A stretch of DNA of 62,295 bases from Sulfurospirillum sp964466465 (GTDB lineage Bacteria > Campylobacterota > Campylobacteria > Campylobacterales > Sulfurospirillaceae). The first letter of the stretch is position 1, and each line of letters opens with the position of its first letter. The stretch lies in assembly GCA_964466465.1 (NCBI GenBank), contig CAYXNJ010000011.1:1-62295 (forward strand). The letters run 5' to 3'. Both the position numbers and the translations under genes were made by a program. The notes below the pieces were generated by a model. The model searched no databases. It was not told the origin of the DNA and saw only the letters and a list, made by a program, of their open reading frames with translations. This document shows, piece after piece, positions 19,701-28,949 of this stretch.

Positions 19701-19959
19701 TACCATCTTTTTTAGTATGGATGGTTTCAAAAAATATCTCATGTGAAATACCGTACGATGGGTTGTTGGCAGAGGTGCTGACGTGCTTCAAACTCTGCGG
19801 TGTAAAAATGTTGCGTACATCTGTTCCAAGAAGCTCATGAGACTCATAGCCATGAATGGAAGCAAAAGCAGGATTGATAAATTTAAAACGATAATCCTTA
19901 ATACTCCAGACGGCCATGCCTACTTTAGCGTGATTATAAACATATTGGTATTTACTCAT
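16714..19959 (-). CDS. PAS x5 - GGDEF - EAL cyclic-di-GMP protein
   Basis: 1081 residues with no clear membrane segment. It begins directly with a PAS domain (VGMAVWSIKDYRFKFINPAF near residue 13). About five PAS/PAC modules precede GGDEF (SRQGGDEFLMIL) and EAL (GVEALIRWLHP, LELTESIL, DDFGTGYSSL). All catalytic signatures are present. Its start overlaps the end of the giant kinase gene by 8 bases and its end overlaps the next gene by 4, so translation is probably coupled along the operon. Starting inside a PAS array and being joined to a kinase that ends in PAS raises the idea that the two once formed one chain; both frames are intact, so I treat them as separate genes. Confidence 0.92.
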   Translation of the reverse strand: MSKYQYVYNHAKVGMAVWSIKDYRFKFINPAFASIHGYESHELLGTDVRNIFTPQSLKHVSTSANNPSYGISHEIFFETIHTKKDGINIPLNVHITTIKDNDGVPKHHIANVIDLSKNDKNTLCESPHNTSDNTNITLNETNFFNFILQNLPGFAFIFQLHANGKEEFLYASDKILDTYGIDASTVLSDITKLRKLFHPDDITRFKAAIEESAKNLQLFHAEFRINHPQKGEIWLETNSTPHAQADGSTIWYGITMEISQRKKIELALMKTTTHLSSLVNTIPDLVWMKDENGVYLACNHEFERFFGAKERDILGKTDYDFISPALADFFRQKDKEAIEKKYIITNEERIVYQATGEEGLLETRKAPVYDKNGELLGVLGIAKDITKRHEMEEKLAKKEEEFRTIAERTPDTIVRFDRECRRTYINPSAMRIAGVPQEELLGLKPSSFSPLNDALLFENTLRYAIQTGEEATLEMAFASPTGYTGWRHMHIVPETNIHGEVTSVLAIGRDISERKKIELQLKDNETIFQEAQRIAKIGSWKLDLATQAITWSDEMYRIFNIDPTTTRSLRKLFIEMIHPEDMTHVKELHYQAQKNHVPYETTHRVLLKNGTLKYIHAKAITYYDNHENAISIMGTVQDVTEQKMVEKQVEFLASHDTLTELPNRMLAQSRCEQSIAYAKRSHSKIALLFIDLDDFKTINDSLGHALGHVMLKMVAKRLKQHIRQTDTLSRQGGDEFLMILTDVRDVEDVSAVALKLLGEFEKPFHLDEHILSSSISVGIALYPDDGKHFEPLLQRADTAMYKAKEAGRNTYCFFTEAMNQEIFAHLTLQNDLKQALVQQQFVLHYQPQVDLKTNTINGVEALIRWLHPQNGLVPPTQFISIAESTGLIFDIGEWVIREACHQASKWHQQGMKITMAVNISAVQFKRGNLERVIEKALEDSGLNPHYLELELTESILIHDTENVLYTIRKLKNLGIKLSIDDFGTGYSSLSYLKRFAVDKLKIDQSFVRDILKDQEDDAIVQAIIQMAKSLNLKTVAEGVEAKEILEILKHHGCDAVQGYYFAKPMNATDFSHYFSQRESTK

Positions 19960-22900
19960 GCGTTCTAGTGCCTTTTTGTTTTATTAATTCTAGTTCTGCC
20001 ATTTTTAAATCTGCTAAATCTCTTCCTATGACTAAAATACTTGTAATTTCACCTGCTTTGTCAAACTCAGGAATAATACGTTGTTGTCCAAAACGCTCTT
20101 CTCCTGTAGAGGTTACATAAGCACTCTCATAAACAACTTCTTTTTTTTCTTTAAGCACTTGGTCAAAGAGTTTTTCAAATGTTGCACTATCAAGGAGTGG
20201 TGAGTACTCACGTGGGGTTTTTCCGAGTATTTCATCAAGTGGTTTTCCTATAAGTAGTTGCATCATAGGATTGACATAAATTCTCTTACAATTAAGGTCA
20301 TAACGTGCAATGACATCAGGTGAATTTTCGACAATGGCACGAAACGCCTCTTCACTTTTTGCCAGTGCATTCTCTGCTTTTTTACGCTCTGTCACATCAT
20401 GGAAAAATCCATACCAAAGGACGCTACCATCTGCTTGTAATTCGGGTTTGGATTGTCCTTCTATCCATAGTGTTCCTTTTTCAGGATGGATAATACGAAA
20501 TTCTTCGTGCCATTTACTTAACGCTTTTTCACTGTGAGGGAGGCTTTGTCGAATGCTCTCTTTATCGTCTGAATGTATGTGTTCTAGGGTAGTAGAAAAA
20601 TCAGAGAGCGCATCTTCTTGAGAGATGCCAAAGAGTTCAGTAAATCCTGAAGAAAGATAAGTAAAGCGCAGAGTGCCATTAACGGTTTTTTCAAAAATAT
20701 AATTAACACCAGGAGCAGCCGTAGCTATCTTAGAAAGGCGTTCTTCAAGTAAGAGCCTTTCGTGTTGCAGTGCTTCTATCTTTTTACGCTCAGACATATC
20801 GTAACTATGACCGATAAGGCAACGCTCCCCTTTGAAAGTAATGAGTGAAGCATATGCCATCGCATAGCCTATACGTCCATCTTTTGCTCTGAATGAATAG
20901 TTAAAGTCTTTGATATAGCCATCTTCTAAGACTTTTTTGAAAAACGCTGCTCGCTCTTCTGGGTTTACAAATAAGCCTAAATCAGCACTGCTTTTTCCAA
21001 CAACTTCTTCGTAGGCATAGCCTGTATGGTGTAAAAAACTGTCATTGACATCGAGGTACATGTTGCGCTCAAGTGAGGTAATAGAGATAGCCGCGGGACT
21101 TAGTTTGAAAAGCTTTGAAAATTTTTCCTCTTTTTCTCGCAACTCAAGTTCTGCTTTTTTTCGTTCTGTTATATCATGAGAAAGAACGAGAAAGGTATTG
21201 CTTGAGTTTTTCTTAGAAACGGATTCTTCAAAATACATTGCCCCTTGTGGTAATTCTATTTTGATGGTCTTTCCAAACGAAACCCCTGTTGTATTTGCCT
21301 CTTTGAGTGCTTCCATGACTGCATTGGCTGATTCAGGAGAAAGTACATCATACACGTTATGACCGAGTAAATGCTCTTTATGTGTAGCAAGGAGTTCTTC
21401 ATCTCGCGCCCAAACATTGAGATAAGTTCCATAAAGGTCGATTTCAAACAACAAATCGGGTAGTGCGTTGATAACACCATTACTAAATTCTAAAGCTTCT
21501 TGGAGTTGTAAGGTTCGTTTTTTCACCTTTTCTTCAAGTGTCGTATTAAGTTCTTTAATGGTCTCTTCCGCGTGTTTACGCTCACTAATATCACGAATTG
21601 TACCAACCAGGTATTCATTGCCATCCGTAGAAACAAACATTGATTTCACAGTCTCTATGCAGTGTGTCGTACCGTCATTGGAAGTAAAATATTCCTCATT
21701 AATATTAACCTTGCCAGATGAAAAGACGGCTTCATCCTTTTCCCAAAAAATATCCGCTTCTTCTTTGGAAAAAATATCATAATCAGATTTTCCCAAAAGC
21801 ATTTCACGGTCTATGCCTGTTAGCGCAATATTCGCATTATTGAGTAGTAGCCAACGGTGCTCTCTATCTTTAACAAAAATTGGATCAGGGATGGCGTCAA
21901 CAATTTGATTGAGGAAGTGGTATGACTTTTCGATCTCTTTTTCCATTCGCTTGTGTTCGGTAACATCTCTTGCAGCACCTACGATACGGACAATTCGTCC
22001 ATTTTTATCCCGAATAGGAGCAAGGACGGAATGAAACGTTCTGATTCCTGAGGAAAAAGGATAATCGGCAGTATAGTTGGTTATTTCTCCTGCATTGAGG
22101 CATGTGGTAAATTTGTCAATAAGAATAGTACGGAATGCCTCATGCTCGATTTCTTCTACAGGCAGACCAATGATTGCTTCTCGTGGGATTCCTGTCGCTT
22201 CAACATAGGCAGTATTGATGTCCAGATGGATAAAACGTCCCTCTGGAGTGACTTCGATGAGGTAAATGACATCGATACTGTTATTGAGAATTTGGGTATA
22301 ACGCTCGTTGGATTCTTTGAGTGAAAGTTCCATCTGATGGCGTTCTGTAATATCTTGTACCGTACCAATAGAAAGTATAGGCTTGCCCTCTGCATCATAT
22401 TGTGTTTCGCATCTTTCTAAAACATATTTGATACGACCGTCGCGCATAACAATTCTATGGGGCATTTCATAAGGCATTTTCGCTTCGACAGACTCTACAT
22501 ATAAACGATTCACCATCTCCCTATCGTCAGGGTGAACAATCTCATAAAATGTTTGATGCAAATTTGTGGTTTGGTTACGATCAAGCTCAAAAATTCTATA
22601 GGTTTCATCTGACCATGTCAGTGTATCATTTGCAATATCAAGTTCCCAACTTCCCATTTTGGCAATGCTTTGTGCTTTATTTAGGCTCGCTTCATTTTTC
22701 TTGAGTTTTTCTTCAATTTTTTTACGTTCCGTGATGTCACGTGCTACGCCAATGGTACCTAGCAAGGTGCCATCTGCACTCTTGACAGGAACTTTGCGAG
22801 TTTCCATAAGTGCTTGTTCACCGTTGTCACGGAATGTCCATAACTCTTCGTTAATACGAACATAATCAGCTTCAACCGCCGCACGATCTTTATTGCGATA

Positions 22901-25900
22901 AAATTCTGCAAGTTCAGGCTCAAAAAAGTCATAATCATCTTTGCCGATAATATCTTCTTCTTTGGTATTGAAAAGACGCTCAACACCGTGATTACAAGCG
23001 AGAAAATTGCCATTGACATCTTTCATCCATACAGGATCAGGAATACTTTGAATGAGATAATGGAGACGCTGGCGTATTTCATCTAAAATCAGTTCGCTTT
23101 TTTTACGCTCTGTAATGTCTCGCCCAATGCCAAGGATGCCTATTAAGGTTTTATCATTATAAACAGGGACTTTTCGTGTCTCCAAAAATGCGTATTGACC
23201 ATTGTTTTGGAAGACTTCCTCTTCGTTGATACACATGGTTCCTGCCACCATCGCTTCAGCATCTTTTTGGCGGAAAAAATCACCTTGTTCTTTGGTGACA
23301 AAATCATAATCTGTTTTGCCGATGATTTCCTCTTTTGATGCTCCTAAAAATCTTTCATAGGCAGAATTGCACATGAGGTAGATGCCATCTTTATCTTTGA
23401 GCCATATCTTATCGGGGATTGTGGAGATAATGGCTAAGAGATGTGCTTGATTTTCTTGTAGTTTCTCTTCAATTTTTTTGCGTTCTGTGATGTCATGAAC
23501 ATAGCCGTACCATGTAATGTCGCCATTGGCACTTCGTTCTGGTTTGGTGTTGCTTTCCATCCAACGCTCACCCTTACGTGGATGAATGATGCGGTACTCT
23601 TCATGCCACACTGACATCTCTTGGGCTGATGTGAGAATGGTTTCATGAATGCGTTGTGCATCATCAGGATGATTCAGTGCAAGAAGAGGTGTTGCATCGT
23701 TTTGTACCTCTTCTGGGTGTAGTCCAAAAATGTCTATAATATTGGGCGAAACGTATGGCATATACATAAGACCATCGGGACGTAGGCAAAAACTTCCCAT
23801 CATCCCTGGTGAAGACTCAGCCAAAGAGCGAAGTTCTTGCTCTTTTTGCGTTAATGCTTCATGCGCATGGGTCTGTTCTGTAATATCTTCAATGAGTGTT
23901 AAGAAGTAACTAGCACTTCCATCGGTATTTCTGATACACGTTGTTGAAAGATTGGTATAGAGGATGCCCCCGTCTTTACAAATAAATCGTTTTTTAATGC
24001 TAAACCCTTCGATTTCTCCACGTAAAACACGTTCAAATTGTGTAACATCAGGCTCTAAATCATCGGGGTAGGTAATCTCTGACCATGTTTTATTGGTCAG
24101 CTCTTCTTGCGAATAGCCAAGCATAGTGCATAATTTATCATTGACTTTCAGCCAACTTTTCTCTGGAGAAGAGATTGCCATGCCCACCAACTGCTTTTCA
24201 AAAAAGAGGTGCATACGCTCATCTTCTTTTCGCTGTTCCAAAAGAAGGCGTTCGCTTATATCTCGAGTAACAGCGAGGTTATAGCCTACTCCATTGTACT
24301 CAAAGTAGTTGATACTCACTTCTATAGGAATGATGGTTCCATCTTTTCGTCGGTGTGTCGCTTCTATGAGCATATTGCTTTGCTCTTTTATCTCCGCCCA
24401 ATGCGCTTTCCACCACTCTTGTGTGCAGTTTGGATCAATGTTTATGACACCAAGTTTCAAAAACTCTTCTTTGGTGTAGCCAAGTGCTTTACATGCTCCA
24501 TCATTGACATAGTGGAACATAGAATTTTCATCGATGAGATAGACCGCTTCAATAATGGTGTCAAGTGCAAATTTTTGAAGGTACAGTGTTTCAGTTGCTT
24601 TTTTCTGCTCAGTTATATCTCTTACTGCCACAAAAGCGTAGGCTGTTCCATCATGTTCAAACATATTGGTGACGATCTCAACATCAAGTATGTTGCCATC
24701 TTTGGTGCGGTGTTTTCTCTCAAAACGGATACTGCTGGTGCTATCTCCCAACGCTTCTATGCTCTTAAGCTCTTCGTGGGTGAGTTCAGGGTCGATGTCA
24801 TAAAGACTCATTGAAGTAAGCTCTTCACGGCTATAGCCTAGCATTTTACATGCACCATCATTCACCTGCGTAATTTTCTCATCTAAAAGAATGTACGTTG
24901 CTTCATCGGTGTTATTAAGTGCTTTATTGATCAGCAAGAGTTCTGTCTGAGCTACTTTTCGCTCAGTAATATCTCGTACGATTGACATATTATACGTTTT
25001 GCCAGCAAATTCTATGTAGTTTGCACTGATTTCTACGGGAAATATGGAGCCATCTTTACGCTTATGTCTCAGCTCCATCGTCATAGAACCTGCTTTTTTA
25101 AGTTCATTCCAATGCTCAGGCCACCTCTCCTTTGGCCACTCAGGGTCTATATCTCCTACATTCATGCTCATTAGTTCATCAAGAGTATATCCAAGGGCTT
25201 TACACGCTCCCTCATTGACATCACAAAAATCAGCATTTTCATCTATGAGAAATACGGCATCTTGAATATGATTAAGCGCAAATTTTTTGAGGAGTAGTCG
25301 TTCATGCGTTTGCTTATAGAGGGTGATGTCTCGTACATTGGCAATGCGGTATAAAAGTTCTCCGTCTTCAGATTTGACAGCAATAATATCAATATCGACA
25401 GGAAACGTAGAACCATCTTTGCGAAGATGCTCTGACTCAAAGGCATAGTGACCTTCTTTATGTACCTTTAGAAGAGCTTCTGGAATGTCTGCTCGGTGAT
25501 AAGGTTCAAATACCATCTCGATAGGCTGATTCAGTAACTCTTCGATACTAAAGCCGTGCATACGTGCAAATTCTGGATTAATAAGATCAAACGTATTATG
25601 AGTTACACTACAAATAGCAATGCCCCAATGGGCTTTTTCAAAAATATGCGCCCATTGTTTAAGGTTTTTTTCTACTTCAATACGTCTCTCAATATCTTTT
25701 TCCAATTGTGAGATACGTTCTATGGCTGATTCTTCCATTTCTAGTGGTATATCTGATGGTAGAGCATCCTGTGAAAAAACAAGTGGAAAACTTATGGTAA
25801 AGACAGCGCCTACATCACTGTTTTTTACCATAAGACGTCCTTGCATCTTTTTCTCAATAATCGTTTTAGCAATGTATAACCCAATGCCAATGTTCTCTTC

Positions 25901-27664
25901 TTTAGAGCTAACGCCTGCATTGAAAATTTTGGTAATGGGTTCTTGTAAAATGCCACCACCATTATCGCTCACAGTGATGAACACCTTAGAGGATGACGTT
26001 GATACATCGATGTTGACCCAAGGATGTTTAATCTGACGTTTAATAAGAACATCTTTGGCATTAAGAATAATGTTCAAAATAGCATGCGCAAACTCGTTAG
26101 GATGCCCATAGATACTAATCGGTCTCTCGCTATAGGTACAGGTAAGTGCAATTTGGTCACTATCAAAGGTGTAATTGACCATTTTTCTAAGGTTATCAAT
26201 CTCTGTGGTAATGTCAAACTCTTGACTCTCAGTTGTTTTCGCACGAAAGAAACGGTAAAACGTATCGATAGTTTCCGCCAAATGAGAGATGATTTTGTGA
26301 CTGAGGTTAATGGCATTTAAGAGTTTTTCTTTACTGACACTGCCTTGGAAAACAAGGGTACTTTTTAGGTTAGTCTGAATAGCACCAATCTCTCCCAATG
26401 GCTCTTTCCATTGATGGGTAATGTTGCGAATAAGTTCACCCACAGAAGTGTAACGAGACTGTAAAAAAAGGATTTTATTTTGAGCTTGAAGTTGTGTAAG
26501 TGTTTTTGTGTGTTCGAGCGATAATGTCTTAATTTTATAGCCAAGTGCGAGTGAGAAAAGAAGCATTTCTATCATGGAACCCACTAAAAGTGGCATAGAG
26601 GTTGAAAAAGAGTAGTCGATGACGCCAAGCACCATGCAAATGGTGGTTATGCTTCCTGTAAAGAAAAATCCTACCGCTAAGAGATAATACTTTGCAAGGG
26701 CATTGTGCTGTAACATAGCAAAAACACCCAGAAAGAGGGAGATAGAAATGGTCACCATAATACCAGCCAATCCCAAATAGTGCCCAAAGGTACCAAGTGC
26801 CATACACGATAGCAGTAAGAAAATCAGTACATTCCCATAGAGCGTTGCTTTATAGAGTTTTTTTGAGAGTGCTTGAATATTTAAAAACGTGAGAGTAAAG
26901 AAGATAAACAAAAAGGAAGCCACTTGTAAGCTTATGAGTTTGAGTGGATTTCGTAACACTAAATGATCTTGAAGCAAGAGCAAAAAGTATTCTTTCAATG
27001 AGAGAATAAAACAAAAAAGAGCAAAAATATACAATGAATAGAGCAAATAGTCACGCTGTTTGGTAGCGATGTAAAGAATACAGTTGTATAAAAAGAGTGC
27101 TAAAAAAACGCCTGAAAAAATGCCAATCGCCACAATTTCTGGTAATGCGAAGAGTTGTAATGCCCCATCTGTTCCCATAACAATAGGCACAATCATCGCG
27201 TTGTGCGTATGAATTTTTATAAGATAGGTTAAAGGCTCATCGATGTTTAGTAAAGGCATACGCAGATCAAGGGTTTTAATATGGCGTTCTTGTATAGGAA
27301 CCAATGCCCCTGTAACGCCTTGGTGTATCATTTCATCTTTGTGATAGACAAAATACTCAATGTGATCCAATGATAAATTGTAAAGGTTTAAGAACAGCTC
27401 TTGTGCACAGCCATTTTGAATTTCAAGACTGATCCAAATTGTCTCATCAAAAAACCCTAAGCTTTTTGCATATGTGGGCATAGGTGTAAACAGTTTTTGT
27501 TTAAATGCCTCATAAGCTTCTGCTTGCGAAACATCTTTGGCGAGATAGGAAGGTGCTTTGGTAAGAATCACATGAGGGTGCTGGTCAAGAATGGTAAAAG
27601 ATTCTAAGCCAAACACAGGTGTGTAGCACAGTATAGTTAGTAAGAAATATAAAATCTGTCTCAT
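19952..27664 (-). CDS. Giant 7TM-DISM histidine kinase followed by about 15 PAS modules
   Basis: About 2570 residues from the chosen ATG at 27664 (MRQILYFLL, a signal peptide start); the frame is open further to an ATG at 27718, but that overlaps the regulator gene. Order: signal peptide, extracellular 7TMR-DISMED2-like domain (about 25-150), seven membrane helices (about 170-375), coiled coil, dimerisation/phosphoacceptor region with NITHQWKEPL (His near residue 417), and ATPase domain with NIILNAKD, DNGGG and GIGLYIAKTI (about 520-625). About fifteen consecutive PAS/PAC modules then run to the C-terminus, each closing with a motif like VRDITERKK. This order is unusual, because PAS sensors normally precede the kinase core. 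The partner is probably the OmpR-type regulator 7 bases upstream. No receiver or GGDEF domain is fused to it. Confidence 0.88.
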   Translation of the reverse strand: MRQILYFLLTILCYTPVFGLESFTILDQHPHVILTKAPSYLAKDVSQAEAYEAFKQKLFTPMPTYAKSLGFFDETIWISLEIQNGCAQELFLNLYNLSLDHIEYFVYHKDEMIHQGVTGALVPIQERHIKTLDLRMPLLNIDEPLTYLIKIHTHNAMIVPIVMGTDGALQLFALPEIVAIGIFSGVFLALFLYNCILYIATKQRDYLLYSLYIFALFCFILSLKEYFLLLLQDHLVLRNPLKLISLQVASFLFIFFTLTFLNIQALSKKLYKATLYGNVLIFLLLSCMALGTFGHYLGLAGIMVTISISLFLGVFAMLQHNALAKYYLLAVGFFFTGSITTICMVLGVIDYSFSTSMPLLVGSMIEMLLFSLALGYKIKTLSLEHTKTLTQLQAQNKILFLQSRYTSVGELIRNITHQWKEPLGEIGAIQTNLKSTLVFQGSVSKEKLLNAINLSHKIISHLAETIDTFYRFFRAKTTESQEFDITTEIDNLRKMVNYTFDSDQIALTCTYSERPISIYGHPNEFAHAILNIILNAKDVLIKRQIKHPWVNIDVSTSSSKVFITVSDNGGGILQEPITKIFNAGVSSKEENIGIGLYIAKTIIEKKMQGRLMVKNSDVGAVFTISFPLVFSQDALPSDIPLEMEESAIERISQLEKDIERRIEVEKNLKQWAHIFEKAHWGIAICSVTHNTFDLINPEFARMHGFSIEELLNQPIEMVFEPYHRADIPEALLKVHKEGHYAFESEHLRKDGSTFPVDIDIIAVKSEDGELLYRIANVRDITLYKQTHERLLLKKFALNHIQDAVFLIDENADFCDVNEGACKALGYTLDELMSMNVGDIDPEWPKERWPEHWNELKKAGSMTMELRHKRKDGSIFPVEISANYIEFAGKTYNMSIVRDITERKVAQTELLLINKALNNTDEATYILLDEKITQVNDGACKMLGYSREELTSMSLYDIDPELTHEELKSIEALGDSTSSIRFERKHRTKDGNILDVEIVTNMFEHDGTAYAFVAVRDITEQKKATETLYLQKFALDTIIEAVYLIDENSMFHYVNDGACKALGYTKEEFLKLGVINIDPNCTQEWWKAHWAEIKEQSNMLIEATHRRKDGTIIPIEVSINYFEYNGVGYNLAVTRDISERLLLEQRKEDERMHLFFEKQLVGMAISSPEKSWLKVNDKLCTMLGYSQEELTNKTWSEITYPDDLEPDVTQFERVLRGEIEGFSIKKRFICKDGGILYTNLSTTCIRNTDGSASYFLTLIEDITEQTHAHEALTQKEQELRSLAESSPGMMGSFCLRPDGLMYMPYVSPNIIDIFGLHPEEVQNDATPLLALNHPDDAQRIHETILTSAQEMSVWHEEYRIIHPRKGERWMESNTKPERSANGDITWYGYVHDITERKKIEEKLQENQAHLLAIISTIPDKIWLKDKDGIYLMCNSAYERFLGASKEEIIGKTDYDFVTKEQGDFFRQKDAEAMVAGTMCINEEEVFQNNGQYAFLETRKVPVYNDKTLIGILGIGRDITERKKSELILDEIRQRLHYLIQSIPDPVWMKDVNGNFLACNHGVERLFNTKEEDIIGKDDYDFFEPELAEFYRNKDRAAVEADYVRINEELWTFRDNGEQALMETRKVPVKSADGTLLGTIGVARDITERKKIEEKLKKNEASLNKAQSIAKMGSWELDIANDTLTWSDETYRIFELDRNQTTNLHQTFYEIVHPDDREMVNRLYVESVEAKMPYEMPHRIVMRDGRIKYVLERCETQYDAEGKPILSIGTVQDITERHQMELSLKESNERYTQILNNSIDVIYLIEVTPEGRFIHLDINTAYVEATGIPREAIIGLPVEEIEHEAFRTILIDKFTTCLNAGEITNYTADYPFSSGIRTFHSVLAPIRDKNGRIVRIVGAARDVTEHKRMEKEIEKSYHFLNQIVDAIPDPIFVKDREHRWLLLNNANIALTGIDREMLLGKSDYDIFSKEEADIFWEKDEAVFSSGKVNINEEYFTSNDGTTHCIETVKSMFVSTDGNEYLVGTIRDISERKHAEETIKELNTTLEEKVKKRTLQLQEALEFSNGVINALPDLLFEIDLYGTYLNVWARDEELLATHKEHLLGHNVYDVLSPESANAVMEALKEANTTGVSFGKTIKIELPQGAMYFEESVSKKNSSNTFLVLSHDITERKKAELELREKEEKFSKLFKLSPAAISITSLERNMYLDVNDSFLHHTGYAYEEVVGKSSADLGLFVNPEERAAFFKKVLEDGYIKDFNYSFRAKDGRIGYAMAYASLITFKGERCLIGHSYDMSERKKIEALQHERLLLEERLSKIATAAPGVNYIFEKTVNGTLRFTYLSSGFTELFGISQEDALSDFSTTLEHIHSDDKESIRQSLPHSEKALSKWHEEFRIIHPEKGTLWIEGQSKPELQADGSVLWYGFFHDVTERKKAENALAKSEEAFRAIVENSPDVIARYDLNCKRIYVNPMMQLLIGKPLDEILGKTPREYSPLLDSATFEKLFDQVLKEKKEVVYESAYVTSTGEERFGQQRIIPEFDKAGEITSILVIGRDLADLKMAELELIKQKGTRTHE

Positions 27665-27671
27665 CCGTGCT

Positions 27672-28400
27672 CTATGCCATAGTATCGGATGGGTTAGGAC
27701 TCTCTGTGATAGCATCACGTGTATTAATGCGGTACCCTATGCTTCTAACAGAGATGATAATATCTTCGCCTAGCTTTTTACGAATACGTAAAATCAAATT
27801 TTTTATCGCAGAGTCACAAATAGGGTCAAAAGGCCATAAATGTGCCGCAATTGCTTCTTTGGTTACGGTGAGATGACGATTACTGATGAGAAGATCGATC
27901 AGTTCATGCTCTTTAGCACCCAAAGAGATGGCATTGCCTTTGTAGTAAATCTCTTTGGTGCCCACATTGTAAAAAAGATCGTTTTTGAGTTTGATAAGTC
28001 CTAAACCTTTTTGGCTACGTTTCATAGCACTGCAAATGGTATGTGTGAGTTGTTCAAACTCAATGGGTTTGATTAAGTACCCATCCACTGAGAGATTTGC
28101 AGCATTGATGAGCATCGGTTGGTCTGTAAAACTGGTGAGTAAAATGATGGGAATAGAATAATCTTTTTGACGAATTTGCTTGATAAGCTTTAGTCCATCT
28201 TTACGAGGCATCTTAATGTCGGTAATGAGCAGGTCTGGCTTTTCATCTTCATAGCGCTCATACGCCTCTTCACCATCTCTTGCCGTGTAAACGCTTTTAA
28301 AAATCATACCAAGTATTTCAGCAGTTTGCTCCCTCATAATATCATCATCTTCAGCAAAAAGAACGGTTTTATTTTTAAGGGCTAAAAAATGACTCATCAT
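27672..28400 (-). CDS. OmpR/PhoB-type response regulator
   Basis: 242 residues. The N-terminal receiver domain has the acidic pair in LFAEDDDI, phosphoacceptor Asp in LLITDIKMPRKDG, Thr/Ser in LLTSF and Lys in LIKP. The C-terminal winged-helix domain (about 140-232) resembles OmpR/PhoB DNA-binding domains. It is the first gene of the minus-strand operon with the giant kinase and two cyclic-di-GMP enzymes, so it is the natural partner of that kinase. The 174-base divergent gap to cheY holds the promoters for both directions; I see no clear consensus there. Confidence 0.9.
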   Translation of the reverse strand: MMSHFLALKNKTVLFAEDDDIMREQTAEILGMIFKSVYTARDGEEAYERYEDEKPDLLITDIKMPRKDGLKLIKQIRQKDYSIPIILLTSFTDQPMLINAANLSVDGYLIKPIEFEQLTHTICSAMKRSQKGLGLIKLKNDLFYNVGTKEIYYKGNAISLGAKEHELIDLLISNRHLTVTKEAIAAHLWPFDPICDSAIKNLILRIRKKLGEDIIISVRSIGYRINTRDAITESPNPSDTMA

Positions 28401-28574
28401 GATGTTTTCCTTAAGTTAATGTTTTAAAGTTGTAATTCGAGATATTTAACATTTTAGCACGATTAAAGTCATGTTTCAGTCATATATTTTTATTTCAAAA
28501 GAGACTGGTTGGTATCTTGTGCTCCGCTACAATTACGATTACATAAAAATTACATCTTAATAAGGTTTTAAGAA

Positions 28575-28940
28575 ATGTCAAAACGTTTGATGATTGTTGA
28601 TGATTCTACTGTTATGCGTATGACAGTCAGTTCCGTGTTGAAAGAGAGTGGTTATGAAGTCATAGAGGCAGAAAATGGTCAAATGGCTTTAGAAAAAGCG
28701 ATGCAGGCACCTATAGATTTGATTATCTGTGATGTCAATATGCCTGTGATGGACGGTTTGACCTTTGCTCGCAAAATTAAAGAAAACGCGTCATACCGTT
28801 TTGTACCTATCATCATGCTTACAACTGTAACGGGTCAAGCAGAGATAGAAGCAGGAAAAGCTGCGGGTGTTAAAGCATGGATGGTAAAACCGTTTGATAA
28901 AGCAAAACTTTTGGGTGCTGTTTCAAAGCTTTTAGGCTAA
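28575..28940 (+). CDS. cheY: CheY-like single-domain response regulator
   Basis: 121 residues forming one receiver domain: acidic pair in MIVDDS, phosphoacceptor in IICDVNMPVMDG, TT in MLTTVTG and Lys in WMVKPFDK. There is no output domain. It opens the chemosensory cluster and is followed after 9 bases by a STAS gene. It may be the regulator phosphorylated by the CheA of this cluster rather than the main motor CheY of the cell; the sequence alone cannot decide this. Confidence 0.9.
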   Translation: MSKRLMIVDDSTVMRMTVSSVLKESGYEVIEAENGQMALEKAMQAPIDLIICDVNMPVMDGLTFARKIKENASYRFVPIIMLTTVTGQAEIEAGKAAGVKAWMVKPFDKAKLLGAVSKLLG

Positions 28941-28949
28941 GGAGTAGAG

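Noticed and set aside
19952..19959. Kinase and PAS-GGDEF-EAL genes as one gene broken by a frameshift
   Set aside because: Both frames have a proper stop and start with an 8-base overlap, and the second protein starts at a PAS boundary; kept only as a point to verify.
24209..24814. Open frame of 201 codons on the plus strand inside the giant kinase gene
   Set aside because: It lies opposite well-conserved PAS coding sequence, has no ribosome site or family resemblance, and is explained by codon bias of the minus-strand gene.
28401..28574. Possible sigma-54 promoter (TGG...TTGTGC) between the divergent regulator and cheY
   Set aside because: The GG-N10-GC spacing is not met; no clear sigma-28 pattern either.
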